Below, piece by piece: positions 10,780 through 23,657 of a DNA stretch of 64,000 bases. Where the stretch lies: contig KN832872.1 in assembly GCA_000827325.1 (NCBI GenBank), positions 2,590,096 to 2,654,095 on the forward strand, written 5' to 3'. The DNA comes from Oidiodendron maius Zn. Its lineage: Eukaryota > Ascomycota > Leotiomycetes > Myxotrichaceae. How positions within the stretch are numbered: position 1 is the stretch's first letter; each line of letters begins with the position of its first letter. The position numbers and the translations under genes were made by a program. The notes beneath the pieces were generated by a model. That model was given only the letters and a program-made list of their open reading frames with translations, was not told the origin of the DNA and ran no database searches.

Positions 10780-13700
10780 TTACCATGTGCATATCATGTC
10801 TGTTTCGTAGCCACCATAACCATCTATGCCGAGAAAATCGCAGTCGCCAGTATTTTGAGCGCATGCTTCTGACCCCTCGCAGATAACGCACGTTGCTTGA
10901 GAATTGCAGCTAAGGCCGCCATTTCCATTGTAGAAACAATTGCTGAATCCGTCGACATTGAATGGGCCTAGAGTCGGCACGGCAGTTGCCACGGGAGTCG
11001 CGCTTGCCATTGAGGAGTATAAGGCCTATTATAAGCCTATTAGCTATTACAGACGTCTGAAGATTATTTGAAATTTCGATAATATTTTGGACAAGAAATT
11101 GTGCCTCTTCGTATGATGTAAATGAAATAGATAATAAGAAGACGTACCGCATCTGTAGCACAACCTAGATAAGTATTTGTTGGTGGTACAACTGGAAAAA
11201 TTTCCCATTTATAAGCGCAAGGATCACCTATCATTACTTAGAAGCAATTTAGAACTGTTGCGATTATATCTAGCTCACCAATCGCGCTATGACTACCTAG
11301 AAGGGTCTTAGAAGCATATTTTGAAGGCTTGCGGTTATATCTATACTTACCAATTTTTAGACACGAATAAGAGTTAGCAATGGCAATGCCTGTGGATGCA
11401 GGTAGTGGCTGAGTAGTTGTAGTAGAAGTTGGGGAAGGTGAACACGAAGCATAGTCTGGTCCAGGGCCCTGTCGCTTGCCGATTCGCAAAGGGCAGTTAT
11501 CAGGATTATTGAATTCTTCGTTGATCGTAACGCCATTCCATACGGTTGGGATATTTGCTGGCTTGACCCGTTGAAAGGCTTCGCGGCGAAGATAGGCTTT
11601 CATGGCCATTGCATTGTCTATTGGATTTGGTCCAGGCCGGATATCAGCGTCAATATCAGTGAGTCCTAAGAAATAGGCGCATAGGCCAGCAACACTAGCA
11701 GAAGCTAAATTGACGTTAAATACTTCACAAATTTTACTAAAATATTCAATTCTTACCTTCAGATGTCCCATAACCCCATCTAATCGACGCAGCCTTACCG
11801 CCACCATCCCATAGCGGAAGCTGTAAGTTGTACCGAGCATCTGCAACACTAATACCATAGCCTGGCGCCCAAACAAGGTCTATATTAGGGTCTGTGTTCG
11901 GTAGAACAACTTTACCATTAAACATGGTAGCTATGGTACCTTTTGAATCAGTTCCAGAGACGACAATGAGGCTGGGCACCTGTTCATCTGGGGGCAAAGT
12001 TTTGAGGGCGAAACTGGCTGGGTAGCCACGAATTGTATCCTAGGCTATTATTAGATTGACTAGGCTAGAGATCAAGTTGATTTCCCTACCAGTTTATCGT
12101 TTCCAGCTCCCGTAACAATAATAACTCCGAGGGCTGCAAGAGCGTTTAAGCCGTTTCGTATCTTTCCTATCCACTATTATATAAGTTACTTAGCATTTCA
12201 ACTGGATTAAAATATCTGGAGAGAAAAACATCTGCCTGAAAAAATCATGTTGGCAAAAATATGCGAGAAGCAAGACACCGAATTAGTGGAGATACATACC
12301 GCATCCGTGACTCCTGGAGCGTTGGTATGAAAGTATATCGCCATCTCGACAACAGCATTTCGGACGTCATTTTTTTTAATATCATCATAAATCTGTGTCA
12401 AAGCATCCTGATAGCATTCTGCTGTCACCGTGGCCGGGCAGACTACTATAACATTATCGGTACTTTTGGCAATTCCTAATGTATCTCCAGAGACTTTACT
12501 GCTCCATGGCCAGCAACGATACCAACGCCGATAACACCACCGCCACTTTCAAAGGTAATCCCAGTATCTTCTTCGACACGACGAGTAGATGTTCCGGCAA
12601 AGATCCACCGCGGCGTTCTGAAATCCTTTCCCTCTGAAAATTCCTGAAGACTCAGTCAGAGACTCTAATGTAACGAATTTGGACTCACTGGATTAGCTAA
12701 GTTAGCACCAGTATCTACAATATAGACCGTAGAACCAGCCCCGCCTGTTCTATCGTAAATGTAGTTTCGCGTATGTTGAGCCACTGCTAAATCGGGCCCA
12801 AGTGAAAAGTGGACTAGCTCATCTTCAGCATTAGGCTGTCGAATCAGCCCTCCATTTCGCTTTTGCAGTTTACTATAGATTTCAGTGTCTGTAAGATTGA
12901 AGACTTCCCTCTTTTGATTGGGATATCTCTCCGCTGCTGAATCCGCCAGCGTTGAGGCATCATCGGACGGGTCATAACAGTTCTTAGTGCATACTTCATA
13001 TACAGCACCAACCTATAATACTAATATAAGTCTGGCCATGGAAATGGAATTTCTTAGTATCTTACCAGAGAGTTATTCTGTAGGGTTATATATTGTGCCT
13101 CTGTTAAAGGTACCTCCCAGTAATTGAACCCGAGGTACTGGCTCTGTGCAGTCAATATCAAGCTCGAGTTTATTTTAAAGTCATTCGCTAATGTACTTGA
13201 AATCGAATTGACTGTATCTTGGTTGGCCGGGTAGATGATGTAGTTGGTAGTGGCGTCAGGGCAGGAAGTACTTGCCGGCGAACAGGCTGTTGAAGTAGCA
13301 CATGCTTGTCCATTGACTTGTCTTCTAAATAGCTTTGGACATGAAGTGACTGTGCTGCATGCACTGCTCACAGTGCACAAAGTAGTGGTGAACGCTGACG
13401 CGGTGCAAGCCGTAACTGTAGTGCATGCAGATGACGTTGCTGTCGTTGTTGTACTGCCCACTGTATCCACTCCATAGCTGATAAAGTCTGTGCAGTCTGT
13501 GGCTGTCACCGTAGAGCAAGACGATGTCAACGATTGCGTGTTCGTTGGCTTATCTGATTCTGGCTCTGAAGGGTACGTTGGATTTCCATCGTATCCGATT
13601 CTATTTCTTTCGTTAATTTAATTCCAATACTGGTTATAAAATCGACTGACGTAATTGAAGGGAAGTCAAACGAGAATCCAGGAGGGCGAATACCAGGTGG

Positions 13701-15545
13701 TGGAGGTGGGTAGATACCAGGCTCTGAAATTGTTTTAGTAAGAGCGACAATAAAAAGAGAGATAGATAGACCTGGAAAGCCAAAGAAATTGAATCCACTA
13801 AAGCCTGGCGGGCAAAACTTTATTTCTCTCAATTAGCGGCAATGATCAGATAGAATGGAACTCACCCAGCAGCCACAGATTAAGCATGGGAGGTGTGGAA
13901 CCCAGAATACGAAAGGGGTGCTTGACCCCTGCGAGGTGCTACTGCTAGTTGTGACCTGAATCAAAGTAAGCCCCAGATGATATATAAGTCACAGAAAATA
14001 TATGACGAAAGATATTATACATAGATGTGTGTTCCGGTAGTTGCTGTACCGATAATTATTGGCCAACTATCGTCTATACTTACCGTTATGTCGAATGGCC
14101 AAGTAGGGAATACTGGGAGCGGTCCTGTTGAAGTTGGGGGGTTGCTCGTAAATAGAGCCAATGATGGCACAGACGTAACCCCTCCCAAAGTGACACCATC
14201 CACTGTTAAAGTAGCACCTGGCAAAGGGAATGAAATCGTGTCACCTCCAATAACGATATTGGTTGGGCCAATTATGATACTAGATCCGTCTGGTTCAGTG
14301 ATGGTCTGAAAACCAGTTCCAATAGTGAAAGTGCTCCCGTCAATAACGATTTCGGATATAGGACTAGGCGTCATACTAGTTGTTGATGGGGAGTTCTGTC
14401 CTGGCGGCTCAAGCGTGAATGTCAAGCCAACCGAAGTGAGAGTTGTTGGAGCTGTAACACTAGGAAAAGAAATAGTAGCAGACCCAACAATAATTCCGTC
14501 CGGCCCGAGCGTGACTACCTGTCCATCTGGCTCTGTGATAATCTCCGAGGAAGCTGGAAAGCTGAATGTTGATCCACCAATGACGATTCCGCCAGGCCCT
14601 AAAATTAGGGAGGACGATATTGGTAATATCTCTGTTGTCCCAGGGATAGTCTCCAATGACCCATTTGGCTCCGTCAATGTTGATGGAGGTATAGTTGTCA
14701 CCAATACGCTCTGTCCACTCCAAGTAGGGCGTAAGGTCTCTATACTTCCAGAGACTGTAGTCGATAAGGATGGCACCAGTGCTGGGGTGCTAGAGCCTGA
14801 CGTTCTTTCTATCGTTGAGGATTGTGGGCATGGAGAAATATATGGCCCACAGGCATACTGTCCTGATATTTTGGGAGCGCAGATTGGGCAGAGAAATTTT
14901 TCAGAACAGGTGTATAAGGATGGATCATAGCACTGCGGAAATGGAGTAGATACGCCATGCCACGGTAATTCCAAGCGAGTTGGATCTTCAACCTCACACA
15001 ATAACATTCCCAGGCCACAGTGGTTACCTGTTGACGATGGTTGTACAGGGACAATGTTTGAGGATGAACCTAGATATCCAGCCGAGGAGGGAATTTGCGT
15101 GCTTGTGAACGGCCCGCAGGCGTATAGTCCCTTAATTTTGGCTGCTCCAATTGGGCACAGGAAATTCTCGGAGCATATGTATGCAGCTGGTTCGTAGCAT
15201 TGTGGGAACGGAGCCGATACACCGTGCCATGGGGCTTCTGATCTGGTCGGGTCTTCAACATCACAGGACAGCAATCCGGGTCCACAGTTTGTCGATTGCT
15301 TAGAATCAGGAGTCTTGGAAAACCAATTCAGACCCCATTTAACTGACAAAGGCTTTGTTTGGGACACGTAAACAACTTCTGTCTTGATCTCAGTTACCGA
15401 TGATATATCGCTCGATTCTAACGTTGAGATAAGCAATTAATGCCGCAGCACAGGTGGGTTAAGATATACCTTCGGCGAAAGTGAGGCAGATTAAAAGAAG
15501 ATACACCCAGAAATTAACATTTATGGATATGCTTGCAGCTCGCAT
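10780..15545 (-). CDS. Secreted S8 subtilase with CBM52-like modules; frame slip
   Basis: Fourteen exons: 15470-15545, 14021-15417, 13866-13955, 13772-13817, 13651-13723, 13066-13600, 12689-13012, 12300-12643, 12090-12173, 11757-12039, 11351-11704, 11279-11296, 11148-11227, 10780-11025. About 1316 residues. Order: signal peptide (1-25); two Cys-rich units resembling the CBM52/PF10645 glucan-binding fold (CYEPAAYICSENFLCPI and CYDPSLYTCSEKFLCPI); Ser/Thr-rich spacer with ITEPDG-type repeats (IVIGGSTFSFP, IIVGSATISFP, IVIGGDTISFP); a Pro-rich stretch ending in FCPPGF; a Cys/Thr-rich linker; then a peptidase S8 domain. Catalytic Asp is in STVYIVDTGA, the His in GHG, the oxyanion Asn in TGAGND, and the Ser in GYGTSEASASVAG. 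A Cys-rich tail closes the protein. Exon 12300-12643 is 344 nt while both borders are phase 0, so one base is missing; the frame changes just after GHG, near 12505-12520, and the downstream frame reads SSKVSGDTLGIAKS as in good subtilases. All else is intact, so this is a very recent lesion or a sequence error. Confidence 0.75.
11228..11350 (-). repeat. Duplicated intron with 18-nt exon between
   Basis: Two similar stretches, 11228-11278 and 11297-11350, each start with a donor after ATTG and share GATATAA-CGCAA and TGCTTCTAAG. Between them lie 18 nt (11279-11296) that keep phase whether spliced in or skipped (codes S-H-S-A-I-G). It looks like a tandem duplication of one intron with its exon border. 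Confidence 0.65.
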
Positions 15546-17143
15546 TATGAACTTGATAATGTCTCTCTGCAGAGAGGACTGGATAAGAGTAAATAATCGA
15601 TAGATAGATCTAAGGGTCAGTCGCCGCCTTCCAGCCTCGTTCTCCTTCCCTCAGTCTTTTAAAGTAGGATGTGACACTAACTAGCTCCGAGTCTACGTGG
15701 CACATGCAAAAGACTCGCGCAATTTGTCATACATGTGCTATAAGGCTGAAATCGAGACTCTAGCTCTCTGTCAAGATGCATAGCAAAAACCGTCTGACGT
15801 GCAGCTTCAGATTCCCGCGGCGATCCACTAATCCGTGATCCTTCTAGACGCACGAGCTCGATCAGGAACTCTTAGCGGTTGTCAATGTTACAGCAGCGAA
15901 TCTCTATATCGCCGAATGTCGTCGGCGCATGATGACAACTAGAGCAAAAGTGCCTCTCAGCTTAACTAGTTGCATATTATTCTAACGTCCTAATCCTAGC
16001 ACATTACCAGCGGGCATCAAAGATGAGACGTTATCGGGCTGAAGTATCGTAGATTAGGGACATGACTGGAATTCGTTAGTGTTCAGCATTGCTACTCTAT
16101 CTTGCAGTCTGGTACATAGTGCCTTTCGTGAAATACTTTAGTCTTTATTTTCCGGAGTCTACGATATACGTATCATCTGAGATAACATTTGGGATAATAC
16201 AGGTGTACGCTTTCCTCATGTCAGGAGAGTTTACAAACCGTTCCACGCTGACATGAGAAAAGTAATCTGGCGCATAATCGGGCGCAGCTGACCGAATAGT
16301 AGTATTGCTATATGACACGGACTCTTCACTTTTGCAGACATATATTTTATTGGAGCCACTTGTGAGATATTGATCGCGGTCGTAAAATAGTGTGCAGGTA
16401 TTCTCAGCGTTATTACCTGCTAATCTATTCGATTATTAAGCTTACATGCATGCGCATCAGGCGCCACCAGCGCCATCTCTTGTTTTCACTGTGTACGTAT
16501 ATTGAGCGAATCAAGTGTTGTTGTTGCACGTGACCCACAAAGCCCCCTTTATCTGCTCCGAGAAGTCAGCAGCACTAATTTTCCGGTTGCGTGGATGCAC
16601 TTATTATGCTACATTTACTTGTTCTCTACAGTAAGATGCGAAACTAGCTTCAGTCTAAGTTAATAAACTCTAAGTTGTCCCACAATTTTCACCTGCACTA
16701 ACGCCATTACAGTTAGCCTTTTTTAGATGCTGCCCTTGACATGCATCACGTGAGAAGTATACGGATGTACCTAGTACTGCTTTAGCTGGGATACTTTCTA
16801 ACAGTTTGTTGTTGGAAAGCGAGGCCTGAGGCACAACACTTTCGGCCCCCGCACATTTGGATCCCAACACCCCTACTAAAAGGTGGAAATACTTTGGACA
16901 ACTTTCAGACCTGTACCGCTAAATATATGAACCCAATATACTGAATGCAGACCTAATCAAACCCTAGTTAGCGTGGCACGCTAGATCCACGTGTTATCTG
17001 CTGGGCCACCAGCGATTAGGAGCGAGTGCGACGATATCGCCAAATTTTGCGAGACCTTTGAGATTTGTCCGAATTGCCACTCCTCATTCGCGGGTTTGCA
17101 GAAGTTTAGGGAACCAGAATATCGGTTCAAGGCCCATGCCATC
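15546..17143. other. Intergenic region with decayed repeat
   Basis: Promoter flank of the subtilase at the left end. No gene recognised. At 16215-16257 there is a 10-bp inverted repeat (CTCATGTCAG / CTGACATGAG, 23-nt loop). A copy of the TIR-like repeat starts at 16629. From about 16985 to 17146 one frame stays open and reads CPNCHSSFAG but has no ATG; it could be an upstream exon of the next gene. Confidence 0.5.
16629..16656 (+). repeat. Third copy of the TIR-like repeat
   Basis: Begins CAGTAAGATGCG directly after TA, and the following 24-base core (16633-16656) differs from the copies at 22872 and 24850 by a single C-to-T change. No inverted partner was found close by. Confidence 0.65.
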
Positions 17144-20100
17144 ATGGTAAGATATCTCGACTACTAATCAAGCCTAATCTATTGACAAAAGGCTTTGCAG
17201 CCACTCAGGGAGCTTGCAGCTGGAGCTGGACTCGACGGCAGGCAGTCACCCACAATCGAGTATGTCGCACTCGTTTCATGCTGTCATCAGAAGGCTTATG
17301 AAAATAGCATCGTCGCAGTTCATGGTCTGAATCCCAAAGGGAGGGACAATCATGCGGTCAATACTTGGACGAAAAATGCAGGAAGGTCTGACCGAAACTG
17401 GCTTCGTGATGATCTTCCCCACGATATGCCTGACGTCAGGGTGTTATTTTATGAATATGACTCGTTTCCTGTCCTAACGAGTACCAAAACTCGCTTCGTT
17501 CACCAAGCCAGCGATCTTCTCTACTGCCTGGATATGGAACGTGATACGGTGTGCGGCTGCGATCGATCTTGAGTATGGATAGGCTGACTTCTATCAGTGT
17601 CCTGACCGACCTCTGATATTTGTAGCACATAGTTTAGGTGGTATATTGGTCAAGCAGGTTTTGTATACCAACCTAGTTTCGGTTTATTTATCTAATCAGC
17701 GTACAGGCGCTCGTGAACGCGAACATTGATCCGAATTATACAAGAATAAAGAATTCAACGTGAGAGCATGGTCCTATATATATTGCCTTACGGCTTACTT
17801 AACATAGACGTGGGCTTGCATTTTTCGGCACTCCCCATGCTGGTGGGAACGATACACTGGTGTCCTTCGGTGGATATTGCGTGGCCATTGTCAACGCCGT
17901 AACGAGATCTGCACCGAACGATCTCATGGATGCGGTTACCGCTGGCTCCCTGTACACAGACATATTGCAAGAAACTTGGAGGCACCAGCTAAACGACTAT
18001 CGCATTATATCCTTCTACGAAGGGCTTGGAAATGTTAGTTGTGGCCGTTTTTTTGTTTTATTTTTTTGGTTTGACATATTGGCTCTTGAAGCTTACACAC
18101 TCTATAGATTGTGCCGCGTGAGTCTGCTGTGCTTAATATGCCTGGAGACGTCGAGACGCCGGTCAGAATAGATGCAACCCACAGCGAGATGTGTCGCTTC
18201 GACACTAGAGTTAGGGCAGATTGCGATAATTACCACAAGGTCCGACATGGCATTAGAGTACTCCATCGCGCCGCTCTAGATCACCTATCTGTAGTCCTTT
18301 CAACGCCTCCATCAGCAATCCCAACGCAACCACCACTGCCTCCCTTCCCCAACTCAGGTATGTAGATGAGGGGTTTGTAGTAATTTGATTAGTAATAACT
18401 TGCATCTAATTAAACCCCCATGCCCTACTGTTTATACCGTATCATTGAAGATTTGGGCCACTACTAGGTTACCCGAGAACATAACTCTGTTTCCTTGCCG
18501 TTCTCTTACTGATATTCTTTGTGTAGATCCCTTCCTTGAAAACAGCACCCGACAAAACCCGGAGCCCATGCAGGAGTTGCAGCGAAGAGGTAGTGCCAAG
18601 AGTGATATGGATCTTCCTATACCGGTGGTCGCTTCAGATGCTTTAGCCGTAGTGCGGACTGTCTTAGCGCAGCATGGTACACAACATAATATCCCAAGTA
18701 TCGAAACTCCGGGGGACCTCTCTTACCAGTCTTGGGTTCTGCCAACATTCCTTCGCTCATTCAACCATTACGACTACAAAAGCCACTTTCATGAGATCAG
18801 TCGAGCCAGATATCCTCGCACGTGCAACTGGATTCTAGAAACCGAGGAGTTGTCATTGTGGGCATCAAAACAAGAATCAAGCCTCCTTTGGTTCACTGGA
18901 CACCCAGGCATAGGAAAATCCACCACAGTCAGTTATTTGGCTCAAAAACTCCGGGAACCTCAGGAAGCTATTGGCATCGGTCTGAAGTCGACCGTCGTTT
19001 ATAGCTTCTGCGATTACCAGAAGAACAATACACCAAGCATGATTATCTCTACTGTGATTCACCAAATGCTTCAGCAATTCCCTTCGTTGCAGGCCTTTGC
19101 TTACCGGACTGATAGATGGGAGTGCCTGGAGGCCTCTCAAAGCCGCATTAGGAAAGGCAAATATCGGTCTTCATCCATTCTCTGGCATCTTTTTCGCCAG
19201 CTTGTCAACCATTCGGGACTTGAAAAAATATTCCTTATGATTGATGCCATAGACATATGCCAGGAACCAGAGCAGGATGCACTCTTAGGACTATTTGCCT
19301 TGATATTTGAATATCCTAAGCAGTCCAAAACGCCTCTCAAAATCTTAATTTCTAGTCGGCCAGGTGACCATGTCGCAATCATGCAGTCAAAGTGGGCTGC
19401 AAGATATCCTGAGACCTTTCGTCATATAGAAGGAACGAAATTCGAGACTTGCATCAACAAAGACATTGATAACTTTGTCGAAAAAGAAGCAGCCAGAGTC
19501 CGGACGCTGCGTGGATATTCCCTCAAAGAGATGGATCTTATCAAGAAACAACTCTCTTTCGAATACAAGACTTTCCTGCCAGTAGCCCTTTACTTCAAGA
19601 AACTAGAGACCGCGACACCTAGCAAAGTCGCCCAAGTTCTGGGCTGTGTATCACGTGACCTCGGGACTTTCTACCAGACACTTGTGTCTCAATTACCGTC
19701 TCGACTCCAATACAATCCTTCCCAATTAATGACATTCATTACCTACAGCTTCAGGTCTCTAACTATTACCGAATTGGCTCTTGCTTCCTGGTGGGATAAA
19801 GAAGGGTCTAGTGGAACAACAGAACTTAAAGCTGAGTTGGAAACCCCGTTGGGTGATGAACACGACTTCAAAGCAAAAGCCACAGTTGAAATGTATTACC
19901 CATTACTAAAGATAGGAGAAGACGGATCTGTTAGCTTCTTCCATGACTCCATTCGAGACTTTATTTTGCAAAGCATTGGCTGTCAGAGCGATTTCTTTGT
20001 AGGGAACGCAAAGAAGGCCCATCGAGATCTCGCCCTCATTTGCATAAGAACTATTACTCTAAAATCTACTCTTTCTTACCCCGAGACTTGGAGCAATAAT

Positions 20101-21513
20101 TATCAGAATCTTCGACCTTCACTCGAGAAGCATGCTCTGCTGTCATATGCCATGCAATTTTGGCATAAGCACGTCCAAGAAGCCGTTCCGTCAGATACGC
20201 AAATCGATGAGATTGACGGCGAGATTCTTCTAGCCGTAAAGGACCTCGTGGGAATTTGGAGGAGACGCACAACGGTATCTTATCGACATGCACTACTGTC
20301 ATATCTCGGCGTCCAGTTAGATGAACAATCTTTTCTTCGAAATCTCACCCCACTAGAAGTTTTGAGTGCGCTCGGTCTCGACCCTTTTTTACGGGCCTTC
20401 CTTATATTACCGGACGTCGAGAGATATTTGCATATTATGATACCTGATGCTGAAAATGCCATTAAGCTGGCAATCAAGGGCGGACACGAAGGTGCTGTAA
20501 CGATCCTTCTTAACACTTTTAAAATCACATCCTTAGAAGGAGAGAAGTTCAAAACAATAATCGCCGATTCGGCTCGGAGTGGCCGGCCCGAACTGCTTCA
20601 ACGCGTGCTTGGCCTCCGCACCTCGAGAATACAAGAGCTATGCGGCGCACTCATTGCGGCCTTCCTAAACGGTGATCATGATAGCCTTGATCACCTTGCA
20701 AGAGACCAGACAGTTTTTCAGGATCGAGATCACTTTGGAATGACAGCTCTACATGCAGTGTTTGCTTATCCTGGAAAGGGCGAAGAGAAAGGCGAAGATG
20801 TCGCCAGGAGTGTCTGCTTAGCTATAGTAGAATACCTAGTTAGCCACGGAGTTGGGATCAATTCGCGGGACAACTCTGGATTTACGCCTCTCCACTGGGC
20901 CTGCTTCAACCCGGTTTTTTGTGAAATAAGCGTTATCGATTTTCTCGCCTCGCGAGGCGCAGACCCCAAAAGCCAGAGTATCACCGGCCTCACGCCTCTG
21001 CATTTTGCGGCTTGGTATGCTACGGATATTGGGCCTATCAAGCGTCTTCTAGAGCTCGGTAGTATAAATCTGCTTGGCATGGCATCTAGGGGCCGCATGA
21101 CGCCTCTGCATTGGGCTGTCTCACGACCTAATCGAGGTGATATGTATGGCTTTGATACTGCCGGGCCTATCATTAAATATTTCCTACAAAAGGGAGCTGA
21201 CATTAGAGCCCCAAATCTTAGCGGCCGAACCCCCTTAGAATGGTGCAGAAGATACAGACTGTACGAGTTGCAAACTATCTATACCAGCTTGCAAGGAATT
21301 GATACCATTGCTGTCACACATCATCCTGACACGCGAGTGTTCGTACTCTGGGAAGGATGGGCAGGTTTTACTCCACTGGCGCTTAGCCAGATCAAACAAG
21401 TCTTGTCTCAAAACAAGCTTGAACCGAAAAATTTGAGAGCACATCTTTTATGGCTTTTAAGACAATTAAAAGAAATCTGGAGAGATATCCGTTGGCGCCA
21501 AACAAGGAGATAG
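17144..21513 (+). CDS. NLR-like protein: alpha/beta hydrolase-NACHT-ankyrin
   Basis: Exons 17144-17146 (just ATG), 17192-17548, 17598-17657, 17707-17759, 17808-18033, 18108-18357, 18527-21513; all phases close, 1311 residues. The first intron has a TACTAAT branch site; an upstream coding extension is possible. Residues about 1-300 are a SERAC1/DUF676-like alpha/beta hydrolase: SIVAVHGLNPKG, then the nucleophile elbow VAHSLGGILVKQ, then FFGTPHAGG. A NACHT-type NTPase follows: Walker A GHPGIGKST (about 441-449), Walker B FLMIDAID, sensor ILISSRPGD, and a FFHDSIRDFIL box. The C-terminus has degenerate ankyrin repeats (TPLHWACFN, TPLHFAAWY, TPLHWAVSR, TPLEWCRRY). Fungal NLR-type STAND proteins of this design act in non-self recognition and programmed cell death: repeats sense, NACHT oligomerises, the N-terminal enzyme acts. 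Role here is inferred from architecture. A HET-domain gene lies 6.4 kb away. Confidence 0.88.
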
Positions 21514-22867
21514 TTCTAACATAACTAGGTATTTATTTTATTTATTATATCTCTATGGATGCTAAACGGTATCAGGAACTTTCTAGACCAAACAGCTCGA
21601 GAATGGCATTCCAACAGTGACATTCCCTATCCAAAGGTGGTCTGCGATATAGACCATATTAGGCTGGAAATCCAGTTAGTATAAAGTGTTATTGCTTGAA
21701 TTTTGGTAGGGAGTCTTGAGTGGCACCGTCTTGATCCATTGTTTCCATCAATTTCTGCTTTAACATGTCGACGGTGCGCCTGTGTTCAGAATAGCGTGTC
21801 TTGGAGAAATCGAAGGAAACAGGGCGATAGAGACCCTGTGGGCACTAGGTCTTGTCTAAAATTGTGACGGCTTGGTGCACACGTTATTATAGTTAGCACA
21901 CATTAGCCAGTACCCCTCTCCTTTCCTCCTTACCTTAGCATTCTAAGTAATACAGCACTCTTTACTACACCCAAGCCTCTCATGTGTGACATATTGGCTA
22001 GGCAGGCGGTTATAGGGATGAGGGGGAACTCGTCTTGCTATGAGGATGGTTTAGGACTTGGGGTAGGAGAGAGAGTCTCCTTATAACTAGATTCCTATAT
22101 GTTATGTTTAATTGTAGCTTATAGGTCTAAAGATCTCATTAGAAAGCTAACGCTACTATACAACTAATGTCATGTATGGAGGTAGTCTAGAGAAATCCAT
22201 CACATGGCCTGTAATATTCAGGAAAAATATTCTTGATTTCTTCAATCACCTGGCTAACCCAGGGACTTATATAGACAAGAATGAGTGATATATTGCATAA
22301 TACAGTATGTAATCAAGGGTATTGAGTATTTGAAGGAGTAAGATGCTCTTAATTAAGAGGTGGGAGCAATGCATTCTATATCCCTTGGTTAATCACCTGA
22401 GGTGTACAGTACACAGTACGTGACAATTAATTACTAAGTGTCACGAGCTACTACTGTAACTTTATCTTTCCACGTTTAAGTTTATATAATCTTATAATAA
22501 TATTATGCTGGAACGTGTTGGTACGTACTGGACCTAGTAGACCAGACGGGACTGAATATGGCACCAACCCCACCAAATATGTTAAATAGCAGTACACTCA
22601 TCTGTACGCTAGTTCTGTCAGTTATGAAGCTAAGGATGAATGCCTAATTGAACACAGTTGCACTCATTGCGTTATATTGCTTTCTACCTAGTTAATTCAA
22701 CCCAGTTCAACATATTTGGAGTGTTCATTCAGGGATATCGTATGTCTGTGCAGTGGCACGCAGGTTTGAAAGGTGGCCTTGCTTAAATGCCTACGTGGCT
22801 AAGGCTATTCAGTCCTCTTTTTGATCCAGTTAAAAGTGGTTAAGTAGAGACATATTAGTTTGAATTA
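21514..22867. other. Intergenic, AT-rich, decayed
   Basis: No gene recognised. TA-rich tracts around 21530 and 22480-22510. Short phrases recur weakly, such as TTATAGTTAGCA near 21888 and 22940. This looks like old repeat debris. Confidence 0.5.
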
Positions 22868-22895
22868 CAGTAAGATGCGAAACCAGCTTCAGTCT
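22868..22895 (+). repeat. Left terminal inverted repeat
   Basis: Starts CAGTAAGATGCG; core identical in 24 of 24 bases to the inverted copy at 24827-24850. Flanked on its outer side by TA. Confidence 0.7.
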
Positions 22896-23657
22896 GATGA
22901 ACTCTATGACTATATGGATTAGTTTGTGCCGGCTCTAGCACTATTATAGTTAGCAAACTTTAGACCCTACTGCATCGCATGTGACCAAGTACCAGCAGGT
23001 CCTCTGTGTGACAGCCCTGGAACATATATCACAACACTGGCGAAGCCTATAGGTAATATGCTCTATTCCACATAAATACTAAAGTAAGGAAGAAAAAGGT
23101 AACTAGCTAGGTGCATAGAGGTTTCTATGTGTGCACTTTTATCTACGTGACATCGGCCTCCGGAAATAACGTTTAATATCGCCTTTACTGTCCATTATCT
23201 AGAATAGTATAGCCGTAGTCGCCAAATTGGTGGTAGAGCGGTGTCAAAAGAAAGGCTGTCCCATCGGATAGCTTATATAAGTAGGTACTAGCTATTATTC
23301 TAACAGAATGTTAAGCCATCTGAAAATGTTGGGGGCATTACGTTTAACCATGTGGAGAGGGCTAATCCGCAAGCCGCTAGCGCTTCATTAAATACGAGTC
23401 GAGGTTAGCGTCTTTAGAGTGTGTCTTATTCGGGGCCAACGATCTTCTTTATGGGAGGATCTTATAAATCCAAATTTCACGATGGAATAGGATCTAGCAT
23501 ATATATAATGGGATGCCGCAGGCTTTAGTATCCACAGTCTATTATCTTTCTATGAATTTTCTACTGTAGCTTCAAGTTACGAACTTCATACAAGTACTAT
23601 ACATCGTCTTACGACACGCATCTAGTTGCTTTTCCTTCATCCTTACTTGAAAACAAT

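Noticed and set aside
14325-14930. 201-codon plus-strand ORF opposite the subtilase gene
   Set aside because: It is the antisense of the Ser/Thr-rich repeat region; its length follows from that composition and it has no domain.
21514-23657. Possible LTR or LINE remains
   Set aside because: No coding traces of reverse transcriptase or integrase and no paired long direct repeats could be seen.
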